Assembly: GCA_022447495.1 (NCBI GenBank)
Contig: JAKVBH010000035.1
Coordinates: forward strand, 1-38,458
Origin: Marinovum sp.
Lineage (GTDB): Bacteria; Pseudomonadota; Alphaproteobacteria; Rhodobacterales; Rhodobacteraceae
Direction of reading: 5' to 3'
DNA length: 38,458 nt
Shown here: positions 7,464 through 15,604 of the stretch, one piece after another
Numbering within the stretch: position 1 is the stretch's first letter
Layout: each line of letters begins with the position of its first letter
Translations under genes and position numbers: made by a program
The notes under the pieces: model-generated
Databases searched by the model: none
What the model saw: only the letters and a program-made list of their open reading frames with translations
What the model was told of the DNA's origin: nothing

Positions 7464-7508
7464 AAACCCTTACGCTGGTCTAAATCCCATTCGTACTAAG
7501 GAGGCTAC

Positions 7509-7952
7509 ATGGCATCGCTGCTTATCCTGAACGGGCCAAACTTGAATTTATTGGGCCAGCGGGAACCCGGCATTTATGGCTCCGCAACACTGGCCGATGT
7601 TGAAGCCGTGGCGATGGAACACGCCAAATCCCGCGGCGCAGAGGCCGTGTGTTTCCAAGCCAATTCCGAAGGCACGTTGGTGGATGCACTTCATGCGGCG
7701 CGTGGCACTCATGACGGTGTTGCCTTTAACGCCGGTGCTTACACGCACACGTCCATAGCCCTTCATGATGCGATTGCAGGCATCGACCTACCAGTGGTCG
7801 AAGTTCATATTTCGAACGTGCACGCACGCGAGGCATTTCGCCATCACTCGCAAATCGCGCGGGTCTGTACTGGGGTCATTTGTGGCTTTGGTATGGCCAG
7901 TTACACTTTAGCCATCGATGCCCTTTTGGGTCTGATAGAGGCAAAAAAATGA
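7509..7952 (+). CDS. aroQ: 3-dehydroquinate dehydratase, type II
   Basis: 147 residues, the normal size for the type II enzyme. It shows the opening [10 protein letters not shown] motif, catalytic Arg18 and Tyr23 in GQREPGIYG, the [10 protein letters not shown] substrate loop and EVHISN containing the catalytic His. It converts 3-dehydroquinate to 3-dehydroshikimate, step three of the shikimate pathway, in the cytoplasm as a dodecamer. The start has an ideal AAGGAGG 7 bp upstream. Its TGA overlaps the start of the LuxR-type gene (ATGA at 7949-7952), so the two are translationally coupled. Such pairing of aroQ with a quorum-type regulator is unusual, and the gene is far from other aro genes. 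Confidence 0.95.
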   Translation: MASLLILNGPNLNLLGQREPGIYGSATLADVEAVAMEHAKSRGAEAVCFQANSEGTLVDALHAARGTHDGVAFNAGAYTHTSIALHDAIAGIDLPVVEVHISNVHAREAFRHHSQIARVCTGVICGFGMASYTLAIDALLGLIEAKK

Positions 7953-8716
7953 TTATTTCAGAAGATCTTAACGCCTACTTGCTCAAGGTTACGAATACCA
8001 CGGACATTGAGACCTTGTGGGCCATGCATTGCGAAAAAATGGCGCTCTACGGTTTTGACCGCCTGCTTTATGGTTTCACATTCTACAGCACCGAGACGTC
8101 CTTGGGGGATCCCAATGACTTCTTGCTGCTGACCAACCACGACGCCTCCTACACCGAAGTTTTCGTCGGTCGACAACTCTACAATGATGCCCCCATGACC
8201 CGCTGGGCACGGGAGAACGAAGGCGTGCAAAGCTGGCGCAAGATCGCGGAGCGCCTCTCAACCGGTGATATGACCCCCGAAGAGCAAAACGTGGTGGCGT
8301 TCAATGTCGATATGGGCGTTGTTGCGGGCTACACGATCTCTTTCAAGGCGGTATCAGTGCGGTCCAAGGGCGCCATCGCTTTGACGGCCAAGCGCGGCAT
8401 GAGCCAAGACGAGGTCGAGGTTGTTTGGGCGGAGCACGGCCAAGACATCATTGCCATCAACAACGTGACCCACCTCAAAATCCTCACCCTGCCCTTCACC
8501 GGGCTTGGTGCAAAGCTCACGAAGCGTCAGCGTGAAGCCTTGCAATGGGTGGGCGACGGCAAGACAACCCAAGATATCGCAATCCTCATGGAGCTCACAC
8601 CTGCGACAGTCGAAAAACATCTGCGCTTGGCGCGAGAGACACTGAACGTTGAGACCACAGCCCAAGCGGTGCTCAAGGCGGCCTTCCAAAACCAAATGTT
8701 TGTGCTCGATCTCTAG
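7949..8716 (+). CDS. LuxR-family regulator with autoinducer-binding-like domain
   Basis: 255 residues from ATG 7949; a longer frame from 7880 would run inside aroQ. Residues ~10-165 fit the acyl-homoserine-lactone-binding domain layout (aromatic-rich core, NDAPMTRW, then SWRKI, and AGYTISF). Residues ~185-245 form a GerE/LuxR helix-turn-helix with [20 protein letters not shown] and [14 protein letters not shown]. It would bind DNA in response to a diffusible signal. There is no luxI synthase gene in the window, so it appears to be an orphan (solo) receptor here. It is coupled to aroQ by a 4-bp overlap. The ligand cannot be read. Confidence 0.88.
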   Translation: MIISEDLNAYLLKVTNTTDIETLWAMHCEKMALYGFDRLLYGFTFYSTETSLGDPNDFLLLTNHDASYTEVFVGRQLYNDAPMTRWARENEGVQSWRKIAERLSTGDMTPEEQNVVAFNVDMGVVAGYTISFKAVSVRSKGAIALTAKRGMSQDEVEVVWAEHGQDIIAINNVTHLKILTLPFTGLGAKLTKRQREALQWVGDGKTTQDIAILMELTPATVEKHLRLARETLNVETTAQAVLKAAFQNQMFVLDL

Positions 8717-8993
8717 CCCGCCACATCGCGATATCGGAGAGAACCGTCCAGAGCGTCCTACAGCGCGGGTTCCGCGACATTCGATTGTGTCTTTTTTAAC
8801 CTGCGGCACATGTATGTTGTGATCACTTCGCTCTGAAGCGCAAGAATCCCCGCGCGTCAGTTCACGAAACACCCGATTTTGAGACCCATTGCGCGTTTCG
8901 CGCGAGTTTTGCGCAAATAACGTTTCGGCGCATGCGCGTTTTGCGTGAATTCACCGTGAAAAAGGCGCCTTGGGACCCGAAAAAGAGCCAAGT

Positions 8994-9146
8994 ATGGATA
9001 TCCTGACTTCCTTAAAAGCGCGCAATTTGATCATTGTGTCTGTGTTCCGTGAGTGGTGGCTTTGGCCAGGGAACATTGAGACCAATATCCTCGCAATTTC
9101 GGGGCTCTGTGGAATCACCGGGAAACCGGAGGCTGGCATGAGGTAA
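8994..9146 (+). CDS. Possible 50-residue protein, doubtful
   Basis: ATG 8994 opens a frame (MDILTSLKARNLIIVS...) ending at 9146, with a central FREWWLWPG motif. The ribosome-binding site is weak (AGAGCC) and no family is recognised. The only support is that a strong + strand terminator follows 75 bp later. It may be non-coding sequence instead. Confidence 0.2.
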   Translation: MDILTSLKARNLIIVSVFREWWLWPGNIETNILAISGLCGITGKPEAGMR

Positions 9147-9221
9147 AATTACTGTGCCAAGGGCCAGCCACTCAACACCTGCTCTGTCTCATCCCCATTT
9201 GTCCGGGGCGGGTTATGTGAG

Positions 9222-9254
9222 CCGGCACCAGGACGCCCCTGGTGCCGGTTTTTT
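9222..9254 (+). terminator. Strong orphan rho-independent terminator
   Basis: An 11-bp perfect stem CCGGCACCAGG / CCTGGTGCCGG (9222-9232 with 9238-9248), a 5-nt loop and six T residues (9249-9254). It lies about 500 bp beyond luxR with no clear gene in between, so it implies a + strand transcript in 8717-9221, such as a small RNA or a long luxR 3' end. Confidence 0.8.
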
Positions 9255-9810
9255 CATATGATGTGAAATATCATGGGATGAATTGAGCTTTGGAACCATC
9301 CCAGTTTCGGGAGCGAAAAATCCAATCGCTAATCCATCGCCACAATGCGTGCCGGAAGTGCATGGTCTGCCGCACGTTGCGCCTGGCATCGGCCCAGGCG
9401 ACGACCCTACATCTGCGTGCCTTTCGCGGCCTCAAACAAATCAACGCAAATATATCCCACTTCGAAAACCGGCTTGAGCTACGGCACGCCTAGGCTCCCC
9501 CAATCCGGTCTTAGTCAAGGGGTTTGAAAGCCGATCTTTATCAGAGTCTATCTTTGAACACTTCCGAGCATTGGCGCCTTCTATGCTGTCGAAAAACGCA
9601 TTGACCAACTGCGGTAAGGCCTAGGGCGGCAAGCACGGATTGCCTTCTCATGTCCGTTACTTGCAGAGTTTCCGAGACCTCAAAGACAACATGGCAAATT
9701 CACTTTAAGAAATCTCATATAAGATTCTGACTTTGAGGGATAAATTTAGAGGGCCATGTTAAGGCATCGGGCCATCCAAATGAGCTCTGCTCCTAGAACT
9801 TAACAATAAA

Positions 9811-9839
9811 AAAGCCCGCGCGAGATCCGCACGGGCTTT
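9811..9839 (-). terminator. Terminator of the rpsB-tsf operon
   Basis: A 12-bp stem with one mismatch, AAAGCCCGCGCG paired with CGCACGGGCTTT, has a 5-nt loop. On the minus strand it runs into a TTTTTTATT tract. It lies 21 bp past the tsf stop. Confidence 0.85.
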
Positions 9840-9859
9840 GGGTTTGGGGTTGAAGACGC

Positions 9860-10735
9860 TTAGCCTTGTGCGGCTTTGGCCACTTCCGCGGCGAAGTCTT
9901 CTTCTTTTTTCTCAATGCCTTCGCCCACAGCCATGCGCACAAAGCCGGTGATCTCAACACCTGCTTCTTTGGCCGCTTGACCAACGGTTTTATCGGGGTC
10001 GATGACAAAGGCCTGGTTCACCAGGGTGACTTCCGCCATATACTTTTTCATCCGGCCCACGATCATCTTCTCGATGACATTGTCTGGCTTGCCGGATTCT
10101 TTCGCGATATCGATTTGTATCTGACGCTCACGCTCAACAACCGCTGGGTCGAGGTCGTCTTCGTTCAGAGACGCAGGAGCAGAAGCTGCGATGTGCATCG
10201 CGACCTGCTTACCAAAGGCTTCATTTTCACCGGAGAGACCGACGAGCACGCCGATTTGGCCCATGCCTGTGGTGGCGGCGTTGTGCACGTAGGTCACAAC
10301 AGCTGCCGCTTCCACGGCCGCCATGCGACGCAGGGACATGTTCTCACCGATTTTTGCGACAGCATCGGTCACCACTTCGGAGACAGCCTTGCCATTCATT
10401 TCCGCAGCGGCAAGCGCTTCGACATCTGCGACGCCCATAGCGGTGGCGGCGATTCCTGCAACCATGTCCTGGAATTCGGAGTTCTTGGCAACGAAGTCTG
10501 TTTCGGAGTTCACCTCAACCGCAACACCCTTGCCTCCGTCCACTGCGACAGCCACGAGGCCCTCAGCGGCGGTACGGCCGGATTTCTTGGCGGCTTTTGC
10601 CAAACCTTTGGTACGCAGCCAATCGATTGCCGCTTCGATGTCACCGTCGGTTTCGGTCAACGCTTTCTTGGCGTCCATCATGCCTGCGCCGGTCATCTCG
10701 CGCAGTTCTTTCACCTGGGATGCAGTGATGGCCAT
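9860..10735 (-). CDS. tsf: Translation elongation factor Ts
   Basis: 291 residues from ATG 10735 ([11 protein letters not shown]). A start 15 bp upstream (MRRADM...) would fall in the ribosome-binding site AGGAGAG, so it is rejected. The N-terminal UBA-like region has [16 protein letters not shown], followed by the core motif TDFVAKN, both diagnostic for EF-Ts. It releases GDP from EF-Tu so that EF-Tu can reload GTP during elongation. It follows rpsB by 85 bp, the classic rpsB-tsf order, and ends at a strong terminator. Confidence 0.97.
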   Translation of the reverse strand: MAITASQVKELREMTGAGMMDAKKALTETDGDIEAAIDWLRTKGLAKAAKKSGRTAAEGLVAVAVDGGKGVAVEVNSETDFVAKNSEFQDMVAGIAATAMGVADVEALAAAEMNGKAVSEVVTDAVAKIGENMSLRRMAAVEAAAVVTYVHNAATTGMGQIGVLVGLSGENEAFGKQVAMHIAASAPASLNEDDLDPAVVERERQIQIDIAKESGKPDNVIEKMIVGRMKKYMAEVTLVNQAFVIDPDKTVGQAAKEAGVEITGFVRMAVGEGIEKKEEDFAAEVAKAAQG

Positions 10736-10820
10736 ATCGGCTCTCCTCATCTACTTGATCAAAGGCGGGTCACCCGGATGACCCGGGCGCCCTTGTGTCA
10801 TAAAAACGTCTGCGAAGGGC

Positions 10821-11618
10821 TTAGCCTTCGGCAACGGCCTCTTCGGCGGGAGCTTCTGCTGGCGTCTCAGATGCGATCTCTTCTTCGAGCCCTGCTTCCA
10901 TTTCGCCAAGATCCACGCCAGCGGCACCAAGTGCAGCGGACATACCGTCAAGCGCGGCACGTGCTGCAAGATCGGTGTAGAGAGCAATGGCGCGCGCAGC
11001 GTCATCATTGCCGGGGATAATGTAATCCACACCATCAGGCGAGCAGTTGGTGTCAACTACAGCGACCACAGGGATGCCCAGTTTGTTGGCCTCGGCCACA
11101 GCCAGCGCTTCTTTTTTTACGTCGATGACGAACAGGAGGTCTGGCAGACCGCCCATTTCGCGGATGCCACCAAGGGACGCAGTCAGTTTGGACTGGTCTC
11201 GCTCCATGTTGAGGCGTTCCTTTTTGGTCAGGCCCTCAGCGCCACCTTCCATTTGCTCGTCAATGGCGCGCAGACGTTGGATGGACCGCGACACGGTCTT
11301 CCAGTTGGTGAGAGTGCCACCTAGCCAACGGTGGTTCATGTAATACTGCGCGCATTTCTCAGCCGCGTCAGCCACGGGACCTGCCGCTTGGCGCTTGGTG
11401 CCAACGAACAGCACACGGCCGCCTTTGGCAACGGTGTCACGGATCGCGTTGAGCGCTTGATCCAGCATCGGCACCGTCTCGGTGAGGTTGATGATGTGGA
11501 TGCCATTGCGGTCGCCGTATATGAACGGCGCCATGCGCGGGTTCCAACGCTGTGTTTGGTGGCCAAAGTGAACGCCAGCTTCGAGCAGCTGACGCATTGA
11601 GAACTCAGGAAGAGCCAT
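10821..11618 (-). CDS. rpsB: 30S ribosomal protein S2
   Basis: 265 residues beginning [15 protein letters not shown], with the S2 motifs [32 protein letters not shown] and the [17 protein letters not shown] segment. The C-terminal ~30 residues are an acidic, Ala/Glu-rich tail typical of alphaproteobacterial S2. It is a late-assembling small-subunit protein. The start has AAAAGGACAG upstream. It is first gene of the operon with tsf; a candidate promoter is at 11736-11764. It lies only about 10 kb from the dif-like site, an unusual place for a highly expressed gene, but its direction matches replication on that side. Confidence 0.97.
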   Translation of the reverse strand: MALPEFSMRQLLEAGVHFGHQTQRWNPRMAPFIYGDRNGIHIINLTETVPMLDQALNAIRDTVAKGGRVLFVGTKRQAAGPVADAAEKCAQYYMNHRWLGGTLTNWKTVSRSIQRLRAIDEQMEGGAEGLTKKERLNMERDQSKLTASLGGIREMGGLPDLLFVIDVKKEALAVAEANKLGIPVVAVVDTNCSPDGVDYIIPGNDDAARAIALYTDLAARAALDGMSAALGAAGVDLGEMEAGLEEEIASETPAEAPAEEAVAEG

Positions 11619-11735
11619 GCTATCTGTCCTTTTCCGGTTTGCGCCTCAACGGGGATGGGAGCGGATGCTCCAACCGGTGGACCAAACAAGGATTTCTCCC
11701 CTGTTGACCCGCCCCGTCTGCGGATTCATGCGCGG

Positions 11736-11764
11736 CGCATAAGCGGTTTTGGATGAGAGCGCAA
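11736..11764 (-). promoter_or_regulatory. Candidate sigma-70-type promoter for rpsB-tsf
   Basis: Read on the minus strand, TTGCGC and TATGCG are separated by 17 bp. Transcription would start near 11729 and leave a leader of about 110 nt before rpsB, long enough for S2 feedback control. Prediction by eye only. Confidence 0.4.
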
Positions 11765-11789
11765 GGAAAATCTTGTTGGGCGCAGGACC

Positions 11790-12506
11790 TTAAAGCAGAT
11801 CGCGAATCTCGGCGCCCACAATCGCCAATGAGCGCGCGTTGGTGCCTCCAATCAAAATATACTCCAACGCACCATCGTTCCAGATCTCAGCAGGCAAGCC
11901 TTTGAGTTTAACAGACGTTGGAGCGCGAGCCTCAGAACCGGCCTGACGCATGATGCACAAGGCCACCGGATTGCCCACAGCATCCGAATAGACGATTTGA
12001 ATCAGTGGTCGGCCCTGATATCCCAATATCTGGGCGCGCTTGAGGTCAACGTCGCCCACGTCACCAAAAACTGCAGGCGCAAGCGTGACACCCAACGCCG
12101 CAGAGGCCGCGTCGAATTGCGCCTCAAGCGCAGCGTCAGATGGTTCCAAAGCGGTGATGGTTTCAGGCACATAGAGCGCTTGATAGGCGGCAACTTGGCG
12201 ATGCCAATCGGAGTGGTCAGGCACCATAAGCGACACAGCCCCTGCCCCTAAAACCATGATGACAATAGCCGCAGTCGCGCGATACCAAGGATGGCCGCGC
12301 AATGCTTTAGTCTCGGGTACGTTCGGCAAATTGACCGGCTCAATGACCTCAAAAGCCTGCGACACGGGCGCACTGAGCGGATCGAGTTGTAGAAGCCGGT
12401 CTTCCAAGACCGGATCTTCCATTAGTGCGGTTTCAATCTCTTCGGCCAAGGTCGGGTCGGCCTCGCCTGCAAGATATGCCGTCAGTTGGTGATCTTCGAA
12501 ACTCAT
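11790..12506 (-). CDS. Anti-sigma factor, membrane-anchored (RskA-like)
   Basis: 238 residues: an acidic, helical N-terminal region (MSFEDHQLTAYLAGEADPTL, ~1-70) suited to grip a sigma factor, one membrane helix near residues 78-98 (AAIVIMVLGAGAVSLMV) and a periplasmic C-terminal domain. No HxxxCxxC zinc motif is visible, so it is not of the zinc (ZAS) class. It would hold the ECF sigma factor inactive at the inner membrane until an envelope signal releases it. Its ATG overlaps the sigma stop by 3 bases (12503-12506), the usual coupling. Its 3' end leads to the rpsB promoter region. Confidence 0.82.
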   Translation of the reverse strand: MSFEDHQLTAYLAGEADPTLAEEIETALMEDPVLEDRLLQLDPLSAPVSQAFEVIEPVNLPNVPETKALRGHPWYRATAAIVIMVLGAGAVSLMVPDHSDWHRQVAAYQALYVPETITALEPSDAALEAQFDAASAALGVTLAPAVFGDVGDVDLKRAQILGYQGRPLIQIVYSDAVGNPVALCIMRQAGSEARAPTSVKLKGLPAEIWNDGALEYILIGGTNARSLAIVGAEIRDLL

Positions 12507-13042
12507 GCATGCGGTCCTTTGTGCGCTGATGCGGACGGCTCCGAGTCGCGCAACGAACGTAGCGTTTGGCGCGCAGCAGACAATCGGCTCATCACGGTTC
12601 CAATCGGTACGTCCAGCATTTCAGCCACTTCTCGGTACTTATATCCTAATCCATAAGTCATCACGACGGCCTCACGCTGGGCCTCAGGCAGGGCCATCAC
12701 ATGCTCTAACACTTCACGGGCGAAAATATTTGTCTCAGCCCCTTTAAAAAATACATCTGCATCAAAATGGACGCCCTCGTCAAAGCTCTCTGCTTTGCGA
12801 ATGGCCTGGGCACGGCGTTCATTCAACCAGATCGACCGCGCCAGGGTGATCAGCCACGCACGCAGACCTTCGGTGTGCTTGAGGGTGTGAGCTTTCTCAA
12901 GCGCCCGCAAACAGGTCGCTTGCACTAAGTCCTCCGCTTCCTGTGGGTGTGCCGTAAGGCCAAGCGCAAATCGCCAGACGTCCCTGTGATGGGATTTGAC
13001 AGCGGTTCGAACCGCTTGTTCACGAGAAACTCGTCGCACCAT
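12503..13042 (-). CDS. ECF RNA polymerase sigma factor
   Basis: 179 residues with sigma region 2 (~15-80; DVWRFALGLTAHPQEAEDLV then RAWLITLARSIWLNERR) and region 4 (~110-165; LPEAQREAVVMTYGLGYKY, then VPIGTVMSRLSAARQTLR). Regions 1.1 and 3 are absent, which defines the ECF class. It directs core polymerase to a small regulon. It overlaps its anti-sigma gene and is divergent from the YceI-like gene across a 92-bp gap, so that gene is a likely direct target. The gap holds no promoter pattern I can name with confidence. Confidence 0.92.
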   Translation of the reverse strand: MVRRVSREQAVRTAVKSHHRDVWRFALGLTAHPQEAEDLVQATCLRALEKAHTLKHTEGLRAWLITLARSIWLNERRAQAIRKAESFDEGVHFDADVFFKGAETNIFAREVLEHVMALPEAQREAVVMTYGLGYKYREVAEMLDVPIGTVMSRLSAARQTLRSLRDSEPSASAHKGPHA

Positions 13043-13134
13043 CGAATAAAACTGCGTCCCCCGGTGTTTGTGTATCAGAGCCTACGCAAATTCGGCCAGG
13101 CTTCAATATGGGCTACAAACTTTGGGAGAACCCT

Positions 13135-13722
13135 ATGAACAAATCTATGATGACCCTCGCGGCGTTTGGGATCGCTTTTGCCGGGATGGCCAGCGCTGAG
13201 ACCTGGACGCTAGACGGCTCTGCCTCACAAATGTCCTTTGGCTCTGTGAAGAAGGACGTCATCGGCGAAGTCCATCATTTCAATGGTCTTTCTGGTTCCG
13301 TTGACGAGGATGGGGCGGTCTCCATCGACATCAATTTGGCCTCGGTTGAGACCTATATCGACATCCGCAATGCGCGGATATTGGAGCATGTCTTCAAATT
13401 TGCGCCGTCGGCCACTTTGACCACGTCTTTGGATATGGATTCCTTCGACGATCTCAAGGTCGGCGGCATGACCGCCATGGATATAGACGGTGACTTGCGC
13501 TTTCTCGGCGCAGAAATTTATGTCCCTGCACAGGTGCTTGTAGCGCGTTTGGGCGAAGATACAGTTCTTGTGACTTCCGATATGGTCTACGTCTCCACCG
13601 AGGAGCTTGAAGTGGATTCGGGAATCGACAAGCTGATGGAATTGGCTGACTTGCCAGGCATCACGCGCACTGTGCCCGTATCGGTTCGCTTGGTCTTCAT
13701 CGCCGACGGAAAAGGCGCCTAA
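13135..13722 (+). CDS. YceI-like secreted protein
   Basis: 195 residues from ATG 13135; an upstream in-frame start at 13108 is rejected because the signal peptide begins at 13135 (MNKSMMTLAAFGIAFAG, cleavage after ASA). The mature protein starts AETWTLDGSASQMSFGSVK, the pattern of YceI lipocalin-like proteins (DxxxSxixF), and runs as a chain of beta strands. YceI proteins bind isoprenoid or amphipathic molecules in the periplasm. It is divergent from the ECF sigma gene, which suggests envelope-stress control, and converges with the FAD monooxygenase gene 6 bp away without a visible terminator. Confidence 0.75.
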   Translation: MNKSMMTLAAFGIAFAGMASAETWTLDGSASQMSFGSVKKDVIGEVHHFNGLSGSVDEDGAVSIDINLASVETYIDIRNARILEHVFKFAPSATLTTSLDMDSFDDLKVGGMTAMDIDGDLRFLGAEIYVPAQVLVARLGEDTVLVTSDMVYVSTEELEVDSGIDKLMELADLPGITRTVPVSVRLVFIADGKGA

Positions 13723-13727
13723 GCCGA

Positions 13728-14921
13728 CTAGGCCTCTGCGGGTGCAGTCACATCGTGCCCGTAGAGCCAATCAAATCCATTCAAAAAAACTCCGGGAGCC
13801 ACCCGTGAGACGATCCGTAACCCTGTGTGGGCTGCATATCGCACAGGTCCCCGCCGCAAATGGTACTTCCAAGCATTGCCATTGGCCGCGTTGATCACCC
13901 GTGACACGCGATCCCGTCGGCGTGTTTGGTAGGCTACCAGGGCTGCTGATGGCGTGTCAAAGCAAGCCAAGCATTCCGCCAGTACCCAAGCATCCTCAAG
14001 TGCCATATTCGCGCCCTGCGCCAAAAAAGGGAGCATGGGATGCGCTGCATCCCCTACGAGGGCCATGCGACATGATCCGTTAGATTTGGTCCCATCATGC
14101 CAATGATCTGCCACCGGATGACGGAAGAGCCCCCAGAGGTGGCACGTCTGGATGCCTTCGATCAGCTCCCTAACCTCTGAACCAAAATCCGCGAAGGCCT
14201 GCGCCATATGAGCAGGATCATCTTTGAGATGCCAATCTTCGCCCGCCCATGTGTCACGCTCCTGAACCGCCACGAGATTGACGATCTCGCCATCACGCAC
14301 CGGATAGCTCACCACATGGCGCCCCGGCCCCATATGAACACGAGCTTGGGCGGAATGGTTCATCGTATTGGGCACAAGCGCACGCCAGGCCACTTGGCCC
14401 GTAAAGGAGGGGTCAGAATCTCCGTTGAGGACAGGACGCACGCGTGATTTGAGCCCATCAGCTCCGATCACGAGATCAGCTGAAATGTTGTCACCGTGCT
14501 CAAATATGAGGTTCCCGTCCGAAGATACCTCCGTCAACCGATGATCGAGACGCATTTCTGCGCCCGCCTCTTCAACAGCCTTGGACAAGAGCCCAATAAC
14601 GTCAGCGCGATGCACAAAATAATAACTCTGCTCCGCGGGTAGAATAGTTAGATCAAGCTGCGCAACTTCCCGCGCCTTGAGGCCATCACGCAAACTCACG
14701 GCTTGGCCTATAACTGATGCGCACCGTACCGCGTCCCCCAGACCCAAAGCCTGCAAAACCCGCATGCCATTGGGGCTGATTTGTAGGCCCGCGCCAACGT
14801 CTTGAATCTCGGACGCCTGTTCAAAGATCGTCACCGACGCGCCCCGTGCCGCCAAAGCAAGGGCGGTGGCCAGTCCGCCAATACCGGCGCCAATGATAAG
14901 AATGCGTGATCCGACAAGCAT
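13728..14921 (-). CDS. FAD-dependent monooxygenase (salicylate hydroxylase-like)
   Basis: 397 residues of the class A flavoprotein hydroxylases. The N-terminal Rossmann motif is GAGIGG (11-16), followed by an acidic strand end in VTIFEQ. Further motifs are the DG motif in VIGADGLKSRVRP and the second FAD motif GDAAHPMLPFLAQGANMALED. Such enzymes use NAD(P)H and O2 to hydroxylate aromatic rings; ubiquinone hydroxylases are also related. I cannot name the substrate, and no aromatic-pathway genes are adjacent. It starts 19 bp beyond the dksA terminator with GGAG before the ATG, so it depends on readthrough or a promoter inside that hairpin region. Confidence 0.88.
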   Translation of the reverse strand: MLVGSRILIIGAGIGGLATALALAARGASVTIFEQASEIQDVGAGLQISPNGMRVLQALGLGDAVRCASVIGQAVSLRDGLKAREVAQLDLTILPAEQSYYFVHRADVIGLLSKAVEEAGAEMRLDHRLTEVSSDGNLIFEHGDNISADLVIGADGLKSRVRPVLNGDSDPSFTGQVAWRALVPNTMNHSAQARVHMGPGRHVVSYPVRDGEIVNLVAVQERDTWAGEDWHLKDDPAHMAQAFADFGSEVRELIEGIQTCHLWGLFRHPVADHWHDGTKSNGSCRMALVGDAAHPMLPFLAQGANMALEDAWVLAECLACFDTPSAALVAYQTRRRDRVSRVINAANGNAWKYHLRRGPVRYAAHTGLRIVSRVAPGVFLNGFDWLYGHDVTAPAEA

Positions 14922-14940
14922 GACAGCTCCAGCATAAAAT

Positions 14941-14972
14941 AAAGGCGCGAGAGCACCAGCCCCCGCGCCTTT
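14941..14972 (-). terminator. Terminator of dksA
   Basis: A 9-bp stem AAAGGCGCG / CGCGCCTTT (14941-14949 with 14964-14972) has a 14-nt loop. On the minus strand it is followed by ATTTTATG. It lies 55 bp past the dksA stop and immediately before the FAD monooxygenase start. Confidence 0.7.
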
Positions 14973-15027
14973 TGGTCCCTGTCAGACCTGGCATATTGTC
15001 TATGGCAACTGAAACCCGCGTCGGACC

Positions 15028-15450
15028 TCAGTCGTCGCGGTGCACCTTTTCGCGGCGCTCGTGGCGCTCTTGCGCTTCCAGGCTCATGGTGGCGATTGGA
15101 CGGGCATCGAGACGGCGCAGCGAGATAGGCTCCCCCGTCACTTCGCAATATCCGTATTCGCCTTCATCAATGCGACGTAGGGCGGAGTTGATTTTGGCAA
15201 CCAATTTGCGCTGACGATCCCGAGTGCGCAATTCAAGCGCCCTGTCGGTCTCCTCACTGGCACGATCAGCAATGTCTGGAATGTTGCGCGTGCCTTCTTG
15301 AAGGCCTTCAATTGTGTCGCGGCTGTCGGCCATCAATTCGTTTTTCCAGGCTGACAGTTTGCGACGAAAATACTCCGTCTGACGTTCGTTCATAAACGGC
15401 TCATCTTCAGCCGGACGATAGTCTTCGGGCAGAAACACTTCCTGTTTCAA
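15028..15450 (-). CDS. dksA: RNA polymerase-binding transcription factor DksA
   Basis: 140 residues from a TTG start at 15450 (MKQEVFLPEDYRP), chosen because AGGAGAGGGAA precedes it and because the frame upstream reads as non-DksA sequence up to 15549. The coiled coil spans ~21-98. The globular end has GEYGYCEVTGEPISLRRLDA; of the four zinc-finger cysteines of E. coli DksA only Cys102 remains (the others are Thr105, Ser123, Ala126), a form known from Rhodobacter-type DksA, which works without the full finger. It enters the secondary channel of RNA polymerase and, with ppGpp, adjusts initiation at rRNA and amino-acid promoters. Confidence 0.93.
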   Translation of the reverse strand: MKQEVFLPEDYRPAEDEPFMNERQTEYFRRKLSAWKNELMADSRDTIEGLQEGTRNIPDIADRASEETDRALELRTRDRQRKLVAKINSALRRIDEGEYGYCEVTGEPISLRRLDARPIATMSLEAQERHERREKVHRDD

Positions 15451-15604
15451 AGCGGTTCCCTCTCCTCGATCCGAGGCTGGCATGGCGTCTCCTTCACCGG
15501 CCCCTACTTCCCTGGCGCACGCTCTACTCCCATCTGTACACCTTGTCACTACACAAAGCGGCAGCTAAGTGCGGAAATGGTAAAGCCGACCAGAGGAGCG
15601 TCAA

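Larger units (their letters stand above)
8717..9859. other. 1.1-kb region without a convincing gene
   Basis: Between luxR and tsf I see no protein that I trust. It holds a GCG-rich stretch with repeated TTTTGCGC/GCGCG words (about 8890-8945), a weak 50-codon frame (8994-9146), an orphan + strand terminator (9222-9254) and the tsf terminator (9811-9839). 9260-9800 has only short frames of unremarkable composition. The first half may encode a small RNA. Confidence 0.5.

Noticed and set aside
8890-8945. GCG-rich repeated words resembling a short repeat array
   Set aside because: The units are irregular in length and sequence with no spacer structure, so it is neither a CRISPR nor a defined tandem repeat.
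9290-9493. A 67-codon frame with two CxxC motifs in the luxR-tsf gap
   Set aside because: Overlapping frames of similar length exist in the other phases, there is no ribosome-binding site, and no family is recognisable.
9866-11020. A 384-codon open frame on the + strand
   Set aside because: It is the antisense shadow of tsf and rpsB, rich in Cys, His and Gly as such shadows usually are.
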